A stretch of DNA of 64,000 nucleotides from contig JAUKVZ010000005.1 in the NCBI GenBank assembly GCA_032355985.1, positions 229,131 to 293,130 of the forward strand, given 5' to 3'. Under the pieces are notes generated by a model. The model was not told the origin of the DNA. It ran no database searches and saw only the letters and a program-made list of their open reading frames with translations. Origin of the DNA: Sarcodiotheca gaudichaudii. Lineage: Eukaryota > Rhodophyta > Florideophyceae > Gigartinales > Solieriaceae. A program made the position numbers and the translations under genes. Shown here piece after piece: positions 8,309 to 17,474 of this stretch (positions are counted from its first letter, which is position 1; every line of letters begins with the position of its first letter).

Positions 8309-9478
8309 ATGCGCGTGCTGCTGATCTCTGACGCTTCGATGACGCTGCGGGAGCGATCGCTGCTGGGCCGCATCGAGGTGGGTCTGGCGGACGAAGGGAT
8401 TCGCGTGGTGCGGTCGGCGCCTCCCCTGCCGACGCCGCTGCCTCCGGCCGGTCTGGCCGATTTCGTCCAGTATGAACCCGGCGACTGGGGCTTTCTGGCG
8501 ACCCGGATCGGACGAAGTGTGTCCGGCATGGGTGGCTCGAACCTGGCGTCCAGGGCCCGCAAGCTGATCGGAAAACTCGAAGAATCGGCGCCCAGCGGAA
8601 GCGAGCGGCCGGTGGATGTCGTGCACGCCTGGGGCGTCGACTGCTGGGATCTGGCGATTGAAGTCGCGTGGCAGACGGACGCGCAGATGGCGCTGGAAGT
8701 GTGGACGGGCGAACTTGCCGATCGCGCCGCGCGCGTCGAACGCATGGATCAACAGGGTGAAGGGCCGGCCCTGTGCTGGGTCGCGCCGAATGTGGCATTG
8801 CGCAACGCAGTTGTCGCCGCGGGCTGTACGAGGCCGTGCATGCTGGCGCCGTGGGGTGTGCACAGTCCGCCCGAACCAAGCGCCTGGAAGGATGATGAAT
8901 CGCCGGCTTCGATCGTGGTGCTCTCCTCGGGCGCCGATCCGGACAGCCTGATCAGCGCGCTCGAAGGCCTGGCCGCGGCGATCAGCACCGTGCCTGACGC
9001 GATGGTCTTTCTGGACTCCGCCGCGATGCGGGATCATCGGCGCGTCTGGAAAGCCTTGGAGACGATGAATCTGCTCGAGCGTGTTTCGCTGATCGCTGAT
9101 GTGGAGGGTCGACGCGAGTTGATCCTTCAAGCCGATGCGCTGGTGCAGCCGGAGATGCGCGGTGAGATTCGTTCCATCATCCTGGAGGCGATGGGACACG
9201 GCATGACGATTATCGCGCAACGTCATGAGTGGATGAGCGAACTGCTCACCGACGAGAGCGCCATGCTCGTGGAGACATCGCGCCCGGCGGAGTGGGAGGA
9301 TGTGTTTCGGCGCGTATTCCACGATCGAGCGCACGCTCGAGCCCGGGGCGCGGCGGCGCATGAGATCGTTCGCCGCGAACGCCCGATGAGCCGCCATCTG
9401 GAGTCTTTGCACGAGATCTATGCGCAGCTGGCGTCTGGCGACTCGATTCCATTCGCTTCGACGCCCGAGAACGCCTAG
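8309..9478 (+). CDS. GT-B fold glycosyltransferase, family 4-like
   Basis: 389 residues. N-terminus MRVLLISDASMTLRERSLLG is a Rossmann strand and loop as in GT-B enzymes. The second domain holds the nucleotide-sugar binding region, with the acidic motif QPEMRGEIRSIILEAMGHG matching the E-x7-E motif and followed by HEWMSELLTDESAMLVE. It probably transfers a sugar from an NDP-sugar to a lipid or glycan; the acceptor is not deducible. It starts 11 bases after the OppD-like stop. No terminator follows directly. Confidence 0.75.
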   Translation: MRVLLISDASMTLRERSLLGRIEVGLADEGIRVVRSAPPLPTPLPPAGLADFVQYEPGDWGFLATRIGRSVSGMGGSNLASRARKLIGKLEESAPSGSERPVDVVHAWGVDCWDLAIEVAWQTDAQMALEVWTGELADRAARVERMDQQGEGPALCWVAPNVALRNAVVAAGCTRPCMLAPWGVHSPPEPSAWKDDESPASIVVLSSGADPDSLISALEGLAAAISTVPDAMVFLDSAAMRDHRRVWKALETMNLLERVSLIADVEGRRELILQADALVQPEMRGEIRSIILEAMGHGMTIIAQRHEWMSELLTDESAMLVETSRPAEWEDVFRRVFHDRAHARARGAAAHEIVRRERPMSRHLESLHEIYAQLASGDSIPFASTPENA

Positions 9479-9593
9479 GCCGCCGGGGTTGTCGCGTCGG
9501 GCGACGTGTGCGGTGCTCTTATGGGCCGAATCGGGCCTCACTTCGACTCATAACCGGAACTTGCTCGCTGTCTCGCGAGACGGGTTGTTTCTG

Positions 9594-9622
9594 TTGACCG
9601 GAGGGGGTCACCTCTGGATAAT
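9594..9622 (+). promoter_or_regulatory. Sigma-70-like promoter
   Basis: TTGACC at 9594-9599, a 17-base spacer, and GATAAT at 9617-9622. Both boxes differ from consensus by one base. Start of transcription would be near 9629, only about 20 bases before a terminator stem. Confidence 0.6.
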
Positions 9623-9628
9623 GCAGAT

Positions 9629-9687
9629 GCATCTTTCTCCCCTCTACCCCGTACGGGCCTTTGGTTCGTGCGGGGTGCTTTTTTTGT
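9629..9687 (+). ncRNA. Candidate small RNA of about 60 nt
   Basis: Bounded by the promoter at 9594-9622 and the terminator hairpin at 9647-9685, with no reading frame between them. It lies in the 404-base gap before the gene at 9883. It could be a free-standing small RNA or a terminated leader (attenuator) of that gene. No known family was recognised. Confidence 0.4.
9647..9685 (+). terminator. Rho-independent terminator
   Basis: Stem CCCCGTACG / CGTGCGGGG (nine pairs, one G-U) with an 11-base loop, then TGCTTTTTTTG. Confidence 0.8.
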
Positions 9688-9882
9688 CGGACGTTGCGGA
9701 TCTTGTCACGATGCGCGGTGCAAACTGACGCCATTTCCCTTGAATTGCTCAAGCGCTTGGTCATGCTGCAGGTGACGTGATAACGAAGCGTCAGATGGCG
9801 GCCAGGAGGGATCCGCCAGCGCCGGCGCAGGGAAGTCGGGTTTCGTCGGCGCGTCAACGACACCTATGGAGAGAAAGAGAAG

Positions 9883-10521
9883 ATGAGTTGCATTTTGACC
9901 GCGTCCATTGTGGCGCTGAGCATCGCCGCAGCCGATCGCTCCTACACACAGGTCGCCCGTGACGCCGTTCTGGCCGAGCGCGCCCCCTACCCCGCCAATC
10001 GTGTTGATTCCGTCGACCGGCCGCAGCTTGGCCGCTTGTGGTACAGCCGCACGCCGATCGGCTCTCGCACGCCGACGCCCGAGCGCGTCTATCCGGAGCC
10101 GGGCACGGCCTCGTATGGCGCTCCGGCCGAACTGGCGAATGAGGTCATTTACGTTCGCGTCGACACCCAGCTCATCGCCATCGATCCGTGGGAGCGCTAC
10201 ACGCTCGGTGGACTGAAGCACTACGAGTACGCCCGCAACCTGTGGCTCAAGGAGCAGGGCTGGGTCGGCGGCGTGCGAACGCATGTGAATCCGGCGCACT
10301 TCGAGCAGGCTGAGGACACGTACGGCTCCATGCCGACGCCTCGCGCGACGATCCACATCGACGATGAACTGCCGAAGCGCCCCTACAAAATGCGTGTGAT
10401 GGATCCCAATCGGGGTGAGCCGATCACGCGAATCTTCCGGCCGCACTCGGCGCCCGCCTCGGGTCCGATCACGGTGCTGCCCATGCAGGAGACCGATCTC
10501 GCCGAAGCCGGCGATCAATAA
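9883..10521 (+). CDS. Hypothetical exported protein
   Basis: 212 residues from ATG 9883, preceded by GAGAGAAAGAGAAG. The first 17 residues (MSCILTASIVALSIAAA) form a short signal-like segment. The rest is rich in Pro, Arg and Tyr with no recognised domain; notable pieces are RLWYSRTPIGSRTPTPERVY and RPYKMRVMDPNRGEP. The gene stands alone between a candidate small RNA and a strong terminator. Codon use resembles its neighbours. I cannot assign a function. Confidence 0.6.
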   Translation: MSCILTASIVALSIAAADRSYTQVARDAVLAERAPYPANRVDSVDRPQLGRLWYSRTPIGSRTPTPERVYPEPGTASYGAPAELANEVIYVRVDTQLIAIDPWERYTLGGLKHYEYARNLWLKEQGWVGGVRTHVNPAHFEQAEDTYGSMPTPRATIHIDDELPKRPYKMRVMDPNRGEPITRIFRPHSAPASGPITVLPMQETDLAEAGDQ

Positions 10522-10569
10522 GACACATGGCGCGTGCGGCCGTCGTGTCGCGCGTCGCTTCCGAACTGA

Positions 10570-10628
10570 ACGACCCTCACGGTGTGCTTTGTCTTGTCCC
10601 GTCGCGCCGTGAGGGTCGTCTCTTTTTT
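10570..10628 (+). terminator. Rho-independent terminator
   Basis: Thirteen-pair stem ACGACCCTCACGG / CCGTGAGGGTCGT with a 24-base loop, followed by CTCTTTTTT. It ends the gene at 9883 and may also serve the opposing queD. Confidence 0.85.
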
Positions 10629-10648
10629 GACCCTCCGAGAGCTTTGAT

Positions 10649-11017
10649 TCAGGCCCCGTCGCCGCAGTAGTGGCAGCGGCTGGTGCATGTCTCGTGGACG
10701 ATGACCTCGGCCAGGAGCGGGAGATCGGGCCTGAGCTTCCGCCAGATCCAGACGGCGATCATCTCGCTGGTGGGATTCTCGAGCCCCTCAATCTCATTGA
10801 GAACACGATGATCGAGCGCCTTTTCGATCGGGGCGGTCGCCCGCTTGATGTCCGCGTAATCGACGAGGTACCCCTCCGCGGGGTCCAGATCGCCGGCGAC
10901 GATCACTTCGACCTTGAAGGAGTGGCCGTGCATCCGCCGGCACTTGTGCCCCTCCGGAAAAGTCGGCAGAAAATGAGCCGCTTCGAAACCAAACGTTTTG
11001 ACGAGACGAATATGCAT
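10649..11017 (-). CDS. queD: 6-carboxytetrahydropterin synthase
   Basis: 122 residues. Makes 6-carboxy-5,6,7,8-tetrahydropterin from dihydroneopterin triphosphate, the second step to preQ0/queuosine. Seen: FEAAHFLP (first zinc His), CRRMHGHSFKVEV (catalytic Cys and two zinc His), DYADIK, LDHRVLN and VHET, all standard for QueD. The start is ATG 11017 (MHIRLVKTF); longer upstream frame is not QueD-like. The C-terminus is unusual in carrying three cysteines (ETCTSRCHYCG). Its partner queE lies 0.5 kb away on the same strand, separated by an opposing STAS gene. Confidence 0.93.
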   Translation of the reverse strand: MHIRLVKTFGFEAAHFLPTFPEGHKCRRMHGHSFKVEVIVAGDLDPAEGYLVDYADIKRATAPIEKALDHRVLNEIEGLENPTSEMIAVWIWRKLRPDLPLLAEVIVHETCTSRCHYCGDGA

Positions 11018-11150
11018 CCTTGACGATTCTACAGTTCGCCGGTCGATAGAGAACTGACCGGCGTCGCGGCCGGTGCAGCGGAATCGCTCGCAATCGAGAG
11101 CCGCGGACGGTAGAAATGGATGGCTCGTCGGCCTCGGGAGGATCTCGCTC

Positions 11151-11492
11151 ATGGAGCTCAACACGCTCGAATTCACGTCGGATCGCGATGGCAGGGTGCT
11201 CGCGTTCGCCGGTGACATGAACTACGCGACGATTGACGAGGCGCGCAAGGAGATCGACCAGGCGATGGACGCCGCCGGCGCTCCGATTGTGGTCGATCTG
11301 CGTTCGGTCGAGATGTTCACCTCTGTCGCGCTGCAGATGCTGCTGGAGGTGACCACCGGCCAGCAGGATGCGCTCGTGCTGCTGATCGGCGATCGGATCG
11401 AGGGCATCCTCGAGGTCACGGGAATCCGCCGGAAGTTCAAGATCGCACACGAGATGGATGAAGCGCTTCGGCGTGCGGGCGTGGCGGACTGA
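11151..11492 (+). CDS. STAS-domain protein (anti-sigma factor antagonist type)
   Basis: 113 residues from ATG 11151, after GGGAGG. The fold pattern is SpoIIAA-like: an N-terminal strand (VLAFAGDMNYATIDEARKEI), the core strand IVVDLRSVEMFTSVALQMLL and the following helices. In phosphorylatable antagonists the conserved Ser sits after DLSxVxFxDS; here the equivalent stretch is DLRSVEMFTSVALQ, with Thr/Ser at the site. It could regulate a sigma factor or a membrane transporter; the partner is unknown. It sits between queD and queE on the opposite strand. Confidence 0.75.
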   Translation: MELNTLEFTSDRDGRVLAFAGDMNYATIDEARKEIDQAMDAAGAPIVVDLRSVEMFTSVALQMLLEVTTGQQDALVLLIGDRIEGILEVTGIRRKFKIAHEMDEALRRAGVAD

Positions 11493-11493
11493 C

Positions 11494-12186
11494 TTACACG
11501 CCGCGCATCTGCGGATCCCAGATCACTTTGTGAAGCTGCGACTGCATTTGCGCATCGAGTCGATCTTCAAGCATCCATTCAGCCAGTGAGCGCGGATTGA
11601 GGCCGGGATGACCCGGGATCTCTTCGCCTGCGGGCTGCGCGTGCACGGGCGACATCAGCACGGCCGCCGTTCGATTGATGAGATTGTGCTCGGCGATCAT
11701 GTCGCGCGCCCATTCGTAGTCGCGGCGCGAGCAGATGACGAACTTGACTTCATCGTGCGGCCGCAGCCTTTCGATATTCGCCAGATCATTTCGCTCGCAT
11801 TCGCCGGAATCGGGCGTCTTGAGATCGACGATGCGAATCACGCGTTCATCGCAGGCGCCGGCGCCGTCAATATCGCAGGCGCCGGAGGTCTCGACGAGCA
11901 CCGTGCGGCCGGCGTCGCAGAGCTTTCGCATGAGATCAAACACGCGCGGCTGCAGCAGCGGCTCGCCACCGGTGATCTCTACGAGCGGACAGTCGTGAGA
12001 CAGCGCCTCTTGGAGAATGTCATCAATTTCGCGTGTGCGGCCTTCCTTGAATGCGTATTCCGTGTCGCAGTAGACACAGCGAAGGTGGCATCCGGCGAGG
12101 CGGACAAAGACGCAGCGATGGCCGGCGCGTGTGGATTCACCCTGAATCGAGTGGAAGATCTCGTTGATGCGGAGCGTCTCGGCCAT
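11494..12186 (-). CDS. queE: 7-carboxy-7-deazaguanine synthase (radical SAM)
   Basis: 230 residues from ATG 12186 (MAETLRINEIFHSIQGE); the longer upstream frame overlaps the next gene and is not QueE-like. Converts carboxytetrahydropterin to 7-carboxy-7-deazaguanine. Seen: IFHSIQGEST near the N-terminus, the CxxxCxxC iron-sulfur motif GCHLRCVYCDTEYAF, the EITGGEPLLQ motif, ETSG, and VKFVICSRRDYEW. Starts 20 bases after the TPR gene upstream on the same strand. With queD and queA in this window the cell appears to make queuosine. Confidence 0.93.
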   Translation of the reverse strand: MAETLRINEIFHSIQGESTRAGHRCVFVRLAGCHLRCVYCDTEYAFKEGRTREIDDILQEALSHDCPLVEITGGEPLLQPRVFDLMRKLCDAGRTVLVETSGACDIDGAGACDERVIRIVDLKTPDSGECERNDLANIERLRPHDEVKFVICSRRDYEWARDMIAEHNLINRTAAVLMSPVHAQPAGEEIPGHPGLNPRSLAEWMLEDRLDAQMQSQLHKVIWDPQMRGV

Positions 12187-12205
12187 GACGAGCCGAGTAT
12201 AGACG

Positions 12206-13234
12206 CTAGTCGAGCGTCTCAACGAATGCCTGCGCATCCTGGTGGCCCAGGCGCTGTGCGCGGCGAGCATAGTTCAGCGCCACATCTCGATCGCCGGCGC
12301 GCTTGCTCCATTCGGCAGCCTTCATCAGCAGATCCAGATCGTCGGGCCGATCTTCGACGGCCTCGGCGTAGAGCGTCGCGGCGTCGCCCGGCCTGCGGAT
12401 CATGCCGTAGCACATGGCGATTTCATCGAGCACGGCGCTGTCATGCAGTTTGACGTTGTTCGGCAACGCGTTGAGGAGCGTCAGTGCGGCTTCCGGATCG
12501 TTGCCGCGGCGAAGGATCTTGGCTTCCACGAGGCGCCAGGTGACGCTTGTCGGCTCGAGCTGGCGCGCCCGCTTGATATGGCCTCCGGCGACGGAGAGTT
12601 TGTTCTCATCAAGCGCGATGCCGGCGAGGGCGCCCCAGACGATGGCGGCTTCGGGATCCAGCTTGCCGGCGATGATGAGGCTCTTCTTGGCTTCGTCGAC
12701 GCGGCCGACTTTGCGCTGCACCTGAGCCAGATAGATCGGGTACTTGGGATTGGAAGGATCCAGCGATTGAGCCTGCCAGAAGTGCTCTTCGGCCTTTTGC
12801 AGTTCGCCGGTCTTGCTGGCGACGACGCCGGCCGCGAACTGAAGTTCGGCGTGCACGGGTCCGATCGCGATGGCGTGAACGTACTGGGAGTACGCCTCAT
12901 CGGCGCGTCCATCGCCGAGCAGGATCTCGGCGTAGAGCGTGCGAAGATCCTGGACATATGGATCCTGCTCGACGGCTTCACGAAGGATCGCTTCGGCCTT
13001 GCCCGGTTCATTCTGCTTCAGGTAGACCCGGGCGGAATCCATGATGGCGGTGACGGCTTCCTGGCTGAGCGGCTGCTCCCCGGCGCCGGACGCCGATCGA
13101 GGCCCGCCCGTGCCGACGATGCCACGCACGACCAGGACGCCGATGACCAGCAGCACGACACCCAGCGTCGACACAGAGGCGACCTGGATGAGGCTCCGGC
13201 TGGGCGGTTTCGTGTTGTCAGGCGTGTCCGTCAT
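12206..13234 (-). CDS. Membrane-anchored TPR protein
   Basis: 342 residues. An N-terminal transmembrane helix (about 15-38, IQVASVSTLGVVLLVIGVLV) leads into tandem tetratricopeptide repeats from about 60 to 335 (for example AEAILREAVEQDPYVQDL, AEEHFWQAQSLDPSNPKYP and AGGHIKRARQLEPTSVTW). TPRs bind partner proteins; the side of the membrane is most likely periplasmic by the positive-inside rule (Arg/Lys before the helix). It is read just before queE, with 19 bases between, but no pathway link to queuosine is evident. Confidence 0.75.
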   Translation of the reverse strand: MTDTPDNTKPPSRSLIQVASVSTLGVVLLVIGVLVVRGIVGTGGPRSASGAGEQPLSQEAVTAIMDSARVYLKQNEPGKAEAILREAVEQDPYVQDLRTLYAEILLGDGRADEAYSQYVHAIAIGPVHAELQFAAGVVASKTGELQKAEEHFWQAQSLDPSNPKYPIYLAQVQRKVGRVDEAKKSLIIAGKLDPEAAIVWGALAGIALDENKLSVAGGHIKRARQLEPTSVTWRLVEAKILRRGNDPEAALTLLNALPNNVKLHDSAVLDEIAMCYGMIRRPGDAATLYAEAVEDRPDDLDLLMKAAEWSKRAGDRDVALNYARRAQRLGHQDAQAFVETLD

Positions 13235-13329
13235 ATGACCCGGTCAGGGTATCGTCCCGCTACACTTGGCGACTCAAGGCAAAAGAGCCCATCTGGAAGG
13301 AAAGAGGCCCTCAATTACAGGGCGATCGC

Positions 13330-16300
13330 ATGAATCAGACGACGGACCAATCCGCCGAAATGAGCCTCCCGAAGACATACCGGCCGGAGGACCACGAGGG
13401 ACGCATCCGGAGCCGCTGGGAGGCCGCAGACGCTTTTGGGGCTGATCCCGCCCGCGTCGCCTCTGGCGAGCGCCAGCCTTACTGCATCGTGATCCCGCCG
13501 CCCAATGTGACGGCGGCGCTGCATCTGGGCCATGCGCTCAACAATACGCTTCAGGACGTGCTTATTCGCTCCCATCGGATGATGGGTTTCGAAACTCTCT
13601 GGATGCCGGGCGCCGATCACGCAGGCATCGCGACGCAGACGGTCGTCGAGAAGCGTCTCATCGCTGAAGAAGGGCGCAAACGCACCGACTACGAGCGCGA
13701 CGAGTTTATCGGGCGTGTCCAGGACTGGAAGGAAGAGTACGAGGAGACCATCAAGGGACAGCTGCTTGAGATGGGCTGCTCGTGTGACTGGGATCGCTGG
13801 CGCTTCACGATGGATGATCAGTGCGCCGCGGCCGTGCGCGAAGCGTTCTTCCAGCTCTTCAAAGATGGTCTGATCTATCGCGGCAAGCGGCTCGTCAACT
13901 GGGATCCGGTGACGCAGACGGCGCTGGCTGATGACGAGGTCGACAACATCGAGATCGATGGGTTCTTCTATTACCTGCGATATCCAATCGTTGACGCTTC
14001 AGGCGCGCCGTTGAGCGTGACGCTTCCTTCCGGCGAGACACTTGAACATGTGACCGTTGCGACGACGCGGCCGGAGACGTACCTCGGCGATACAGCCGTG
14101 GCTGTGAATCCGAATGATCCGCGCTGGGAGGCGCTGCGCGACGCAAAGGCGCACGCACAGCTGCCACTGGTGGGGCGCATCGTGCCGATCATTGCGGATG
14201 ATTACGTGGTGCTGCCTGCCGCCGACCCTGATGCAGAGGGCGTCGATCCGAAGGCGAAGTACGCGAGCGGTTTCCTCAAGGTGACGCCGGCGCATGATCC
14301 CAACGACTGGGACATCGGCATTCGGCATGAACTCGACGCGATCAATGTGATGGCGCCGGACGCCTCCATCAGCAATGAGCATGGCTGGGAGGATGTGGGC
14401 GAGGCGACGTGTTTCCTCGGGCTTTCCAGAGAGGACGCGCGCACTGCGGTCGTGAAGCGTTTTGATGAGGCAGGGCTGCTGGCGGATAAGAAGGAATATC
14501 GCCACGGCGTGGGACACAGCTATCGCAGTCACGTGCCGGTGGAGCCCTATCTCAGCGATCAGTGGTACGTGAAGGTGACGGACGAGCGGCTTGCCGGGAG
14601 CGCCCAGCGAGCGCTATCGAAGGAGCAGCGCACAAGCGACACCTATCCGGGCCGATCAGATGTCTCCTCCGATGGGAATCTGACGTTTCATCCGGATCGA
14701 TACGCAAAGTCGTACGAGTCGTGGCACGACAACATTCGCGACTGGTGCATCAGCCGTCAGCTGTGGTGGGGACATCAGATTCCCGTATGGAGGCGGCCCG
14801 AAGCTGCGATTGGTCGCGAGCCCGAGGAGCAGATTGCGGCGAAGGTCGAAAAGCTTCTGGAAATCGCTCGCGCCGAACGCATCGCCATCCAGCACCGAGG
14901 CGAGTTCGTCCCGCTGGAGCTGGTCGAGAAGAAACCGGATGAAATGAGCGCGTTTTTCATCTGCATTCGAGATCCTGAAGGCGAGGACGAGCAGATAGTC
15001 AAGGAGCTCGAAGAGGCAGGCTGGGAGCGCGATCCGGATGTGCTGGACACATGGTTCAGCTCTGCGCTGTGGCCCCTTTCAACGCTCGGCTGGCCGAACG
15101 ACACATCGCTGCTGGAGGCTTTCAACCCGACCAGTGTGCTGACGACGGCGCGAGAGATCATCACGCTGTGGGTCTCGCGCATGGTGATGTTCAATCGGTA
15201 TTTCAAGCACGATGATCTTCCGTTCAACGACGTCTACATCCACGCGATGATTCAGGACGGCGAGGGACGAAAGATGAGCAAGTCGTTGGGCAACGGCGTC
15301 GATCCGCGCGACATCATTCATCTGCACGGCGCCGATGCCATGCGATTCACGCTCTGCCAGATGACGACGCAGACGCAGGATGTGCGCATGCCCGTCGAGC
15401 CGGATCCGGAGACCGGCCGCAACACGTCGCCCAAGTTTGACCTTGGCAAGCGCTTCTGCAACAAGCTGTGGAATGCCTCGCGCTTCACGATGATGATGCT
15501 GGATGAAGCAGAGGAGAAACTGCAGGCCGGCCAGGCGATTGATTCGAGCGATCTGTCGCAGATCGATTACTGGATGCTCTCGCGTTTGCGCTCGACCATC
15601 GAGACGATTGAGCATGCGCTGTCGACGTATCAGTTCAGCGTGTATGCCCAGTCGCTCTACGATCTGATGTGGCGCGATTTCTGCGACTGGTATCTCGAAG
15701 CGATCAAGCCGACGGTGCGCAAACGCCCGGCGCAGCAGGCCGTGCTGCGGGCGACGCTGGACGCGATCCTTCGTCTGCTGCATCCGATCGCGCCGTTCGT
15801 GACCGAAGCGATTCACGAGAAGCTGCGGCCGACGCCGGCGGGCGATCTGCCGGGTGTTGATCTGCTCGATGCAGAGCTGCTGTGCCTGGCGCCGTGGCCG
15901 GATGTCGCGGGCGACTTCAAGGATGCGACGATTGAAGCGAATATCGATCGGCTTCGCGATCTGGTGACGGCGATCCGAGAAGTGCGCGCCCAGCAGCAGG
16001 TGCAACCGCGACGGCGCATCACGCTTCATGTGGATGATGCGATGCTCGAGGAGATCAAGGCGGGCGATGGCTTCGTCGAGACGCTTGCCGGACTCGACAA
16101 GGTTCTGACTGACGAGCCGGAGAGTGCGGCGTCATCATTCACCTTTGACGCGCGGGAGTTCAGGCTGAGCGATCTGCAGGATGCCAGCGCCGGTGACTCC
16201 GAGGCGGAGAAGGAACGTCTGGCGAAGCAGATCGAAGACCTTGACGGCTCCATCGCGACGCTCCAGAAGCGGCTGAGCAATCCCGGGTACACCGAAAAGG

Positions 16301-16395
16301 CGCCCGCTCATCTCGTCGATCAGACGCGCGCCCAGCTTGCAGGTCTTGAAAGTGAGCGCGACGCGGCGAAGAAGAGCCTGGAGGCGTTGCAGTGA
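13330..16395 (+). CDS. valS: Valyl-tRNA synthetase
   Basis: 1021 residues, about 70 longer than the E. coli enzyme. Charges tRNA-Val. Seen: class I signature PPPNVTAALHLGHALNN at about 56-72 (HIGH as HLGH), the editing domain with the TTRPETYLGDTAV motif, DWCISRQLWWGHQIPVW, LDTWFSSALWP, and KMSKSLGNGVDP at about 648. The C-terminal coiled-coil arm typical of ValRS is present (LAKQIEDLDGSIATLQKRLS). An extra stretch of about 60 residues lies between the IPVW and DVLDTWFSSA motifs. The stop overlaps the next start by four bases. Confidence 0.97.
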   Translation: MNQTTDQSAEMSLPKTYRPEDHEGRIRSRWEAADAFGADPARVASGERQPYCIVIPPPNVTAALHLGHALNNTLQDVLIRSHRMMGFETLWMPGADHAGIATQTVVEKRLIAEEGRKRTDYERDEFIGRVQDWKEEYEETIKGQLLEMGCSCDWDRWRFTMDDQCAAAVREAFFQLFKDGLIYRGKRLVNWDPVTQTALADDEVDNIEIDGFFYYLRYPIVDASGAPLSVTLPSGETLEHVTVATTRPETYLGDTAVAVNPNDPRWEALRDAKAHAQLPLVGRIVPIIADDYVVLPAADPDAEGVDPKAKYASGFLKVTPAHDPNDWDIGIRHELDAINVMAPDASISNEHGWEDVGEATCFLGLSREDARTAVVKRFDEAGLLADKKEYRHGVGHSYRSHVPVEPYLSDQWYVKVTDERLAGSAQRALSKEQRTSDTYPGRSDVSSDGNLTFHPDRYAKSYESWHDNIRDWCISRQLWWGHQIPVWRRPEAAIGREPEEQIAAKVEKLLEIARAERIAIQHRGEFVPLELVEKKPDEMSAFFICIRDPEGEDEQIVKELEEAGWERDPDVLDTWFSSALWPLSTLGWPNDTSLLEAFNPTSVLTTAREIITLWVSRMVMFNRYFKHDDLPFNDVYIHAMIQDGEGRKMSKSLGNGVDPRDIIHLHGADAMRFTLCQMTTQTQDVRMPVEPDPETGRNTSPKFDLGKRFCNKLWNASRFTMMMLDEAEEKLQAGQAIDSSDLSQIDYWMLSRLRSTIETIEHALSTYQFSVYAQSLYDLMWRDFCDWYLEAIKPTVRKRPAQQAVLRATLDAILRLLHPIAPFVTEAIHEKLRPTPAGDLPGVDLLDAELLCLAPWPDVAGDFKDATIEANIDRLRDLVTAIREVRAQQQVQPRRRITLHVDDAMLEEIKAGDGFVETLAGLDKVLTDEPESAASSFTFDAREFRLSDLQDASAGDSEAEKERLAKQIEDLDGSIATLQKRLSNPGYTEKAPAHLVDQTRAQLAGLESERDAAKKSLEALQ

Positions 16396-17474
16396 GTCGA
16401 GCCGCGCTGCGGAGCGCGTGCGTTCTGCTTGGCATGATGTGCGTCCTGGGAAGCTGCGCTTCGTCGACGCCCTCGACATCGTCGCGGTCGAGCGCTGCTT
16501 CTGCGGCCGCCACTGCGCCCTCGCGAGCGTCGCGCGAAGATGTCGTCCTGTCGCGCGAACCCTGGCGCTGGTCGGGTGTTGATGGCGAAGTGTTGCGCAC
16601 CCCCCACTATCGCATCTACACAACGGAGTCCGATCAGGTCCTGGTCAATCGACTCTCGCCTTTTCTTGAAGATGCGCTGGCGCACTATCGCTCGGCGATC
16701 TGTGCGCTACCCGCCCCGCCGCAGCGTTTGGATACGTACCTCGTCGATAATCGTCCGCAGTGGGTCAGACTGACGAAGAGCCTGCTGGGTCATGACGCTG
16801 AACCCTTCCTGCGCATCCCCCGCGGCGGATATGCGACGCGCGGTGTGGCTGTTCTCTACGACATCGGTCTCTTCGACACACTGGCCATCGCGGCGCACGA
16901 AGGCTGGCATCAGTACACGCAGCGCACGTTCGCCGAAGGGCTGCCGGTATGGCTGGAGGAGGGTGTGGCGACCTATATGGAGGGCCACAAGTGGAGCCGC
17001 GAGCAGCCTGTGTTTCTGCCCTGGTCAAATGTTGAGCGATTCGATCAGCTTCGCGCGATCGTGGCTTCCGGCCAACTGATGAGTCTGTCTGAGCTGCTCG
17101 ATGAAACGCCTCGCAACTCGCTCGACGGACCGCCCGGCGCATCGCTGGGCTTTTATGCGCAAGCATGGGCGTTGGTGCATTTTCTCAATGAGGGCGCGGA
17201 CGGACGCTATCGCAGCGGCTTGCGTTCATTGATGCTCGATGCAGCGGACGGCCGCATGAGCGCGGAGATCGCGACGAAGCTCGGCGCGCGACGCGCTGTG
17301 ATGGCGCTACAGCGGCGCGTTGGGCCGGATGTGTTTCTGACGTATTTCAATGACGATCTTGCCGAAGCGAATGACGAGTATCAGGCGTATATCGCCCGGA
17401 TCGTCAGCGCCGGCGCCCGTGATCGCATCGTCGCCGGTCGCTCTCCCTTGTCGAGCGTCTCCGAACCACAATGA
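16392..17474 (+). CDS. Putative lipoprotein zinc metallopeptidase (HExxH)
   Basis: 360 residues from GTG 16392, overlapping the valS stop as GTGA. Signal and lipobox-like segment VLLGMMCVLGSCASS (Cys about 22), then a Ser/Ala linker. The catalytic motif is LAIAAHEGWHQYTQRTF at about 160, with the third ligand in LPVWLEEGVATYMEG about 20 residues later, the gluzincin arrangement. The region around it resembles DUF1570-type peptidases. Role unknown; an extracytoplasmic peptidase anchored to a membrane is the best reading. The frame also overlaps the next gene by four bases, so three functionally unrelated genes are coupled. Confidence 0.72.
   Translation: MSRAALRSACVLLGMMCVLGSCASSTPSTSSRSSAASAAATAPSRASREDVVLSREPWRWSGVDGEVLRTPHYRIYTTESDQVLVNRLSPFLEDALAHYRSAICALPAPPQRLDTYLVDNRPQWVRLTKSLLGHDAEPFLRIPRGGYATRGVAVLYDIGLFDTLAIAAHEGWHQYTQRTFAEGLPVWLEEGVATYMEGHKWSREQPVFLPWSNVERFDQLRAIVASGQLMSLSELLDETPRNSLDGPPGASLGFYAQAWALVHFLNEGADGRYRSGLRSLMLDAADGRMSAEIATKLGARRAVMALQRRVGPDVFLTYFNDDLAEANDEYQAYIARIVSAGARDRIVAGRSPLSSVSEPQ

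Noticed and set aside
9595-9640. CTCTGGATAATGCAGATG recalls the 3' half of a TPP riboswitch.
   Set aside because: The CTGAGA half and the pairing are missing, and the GATAAT fits better as a -10 box.
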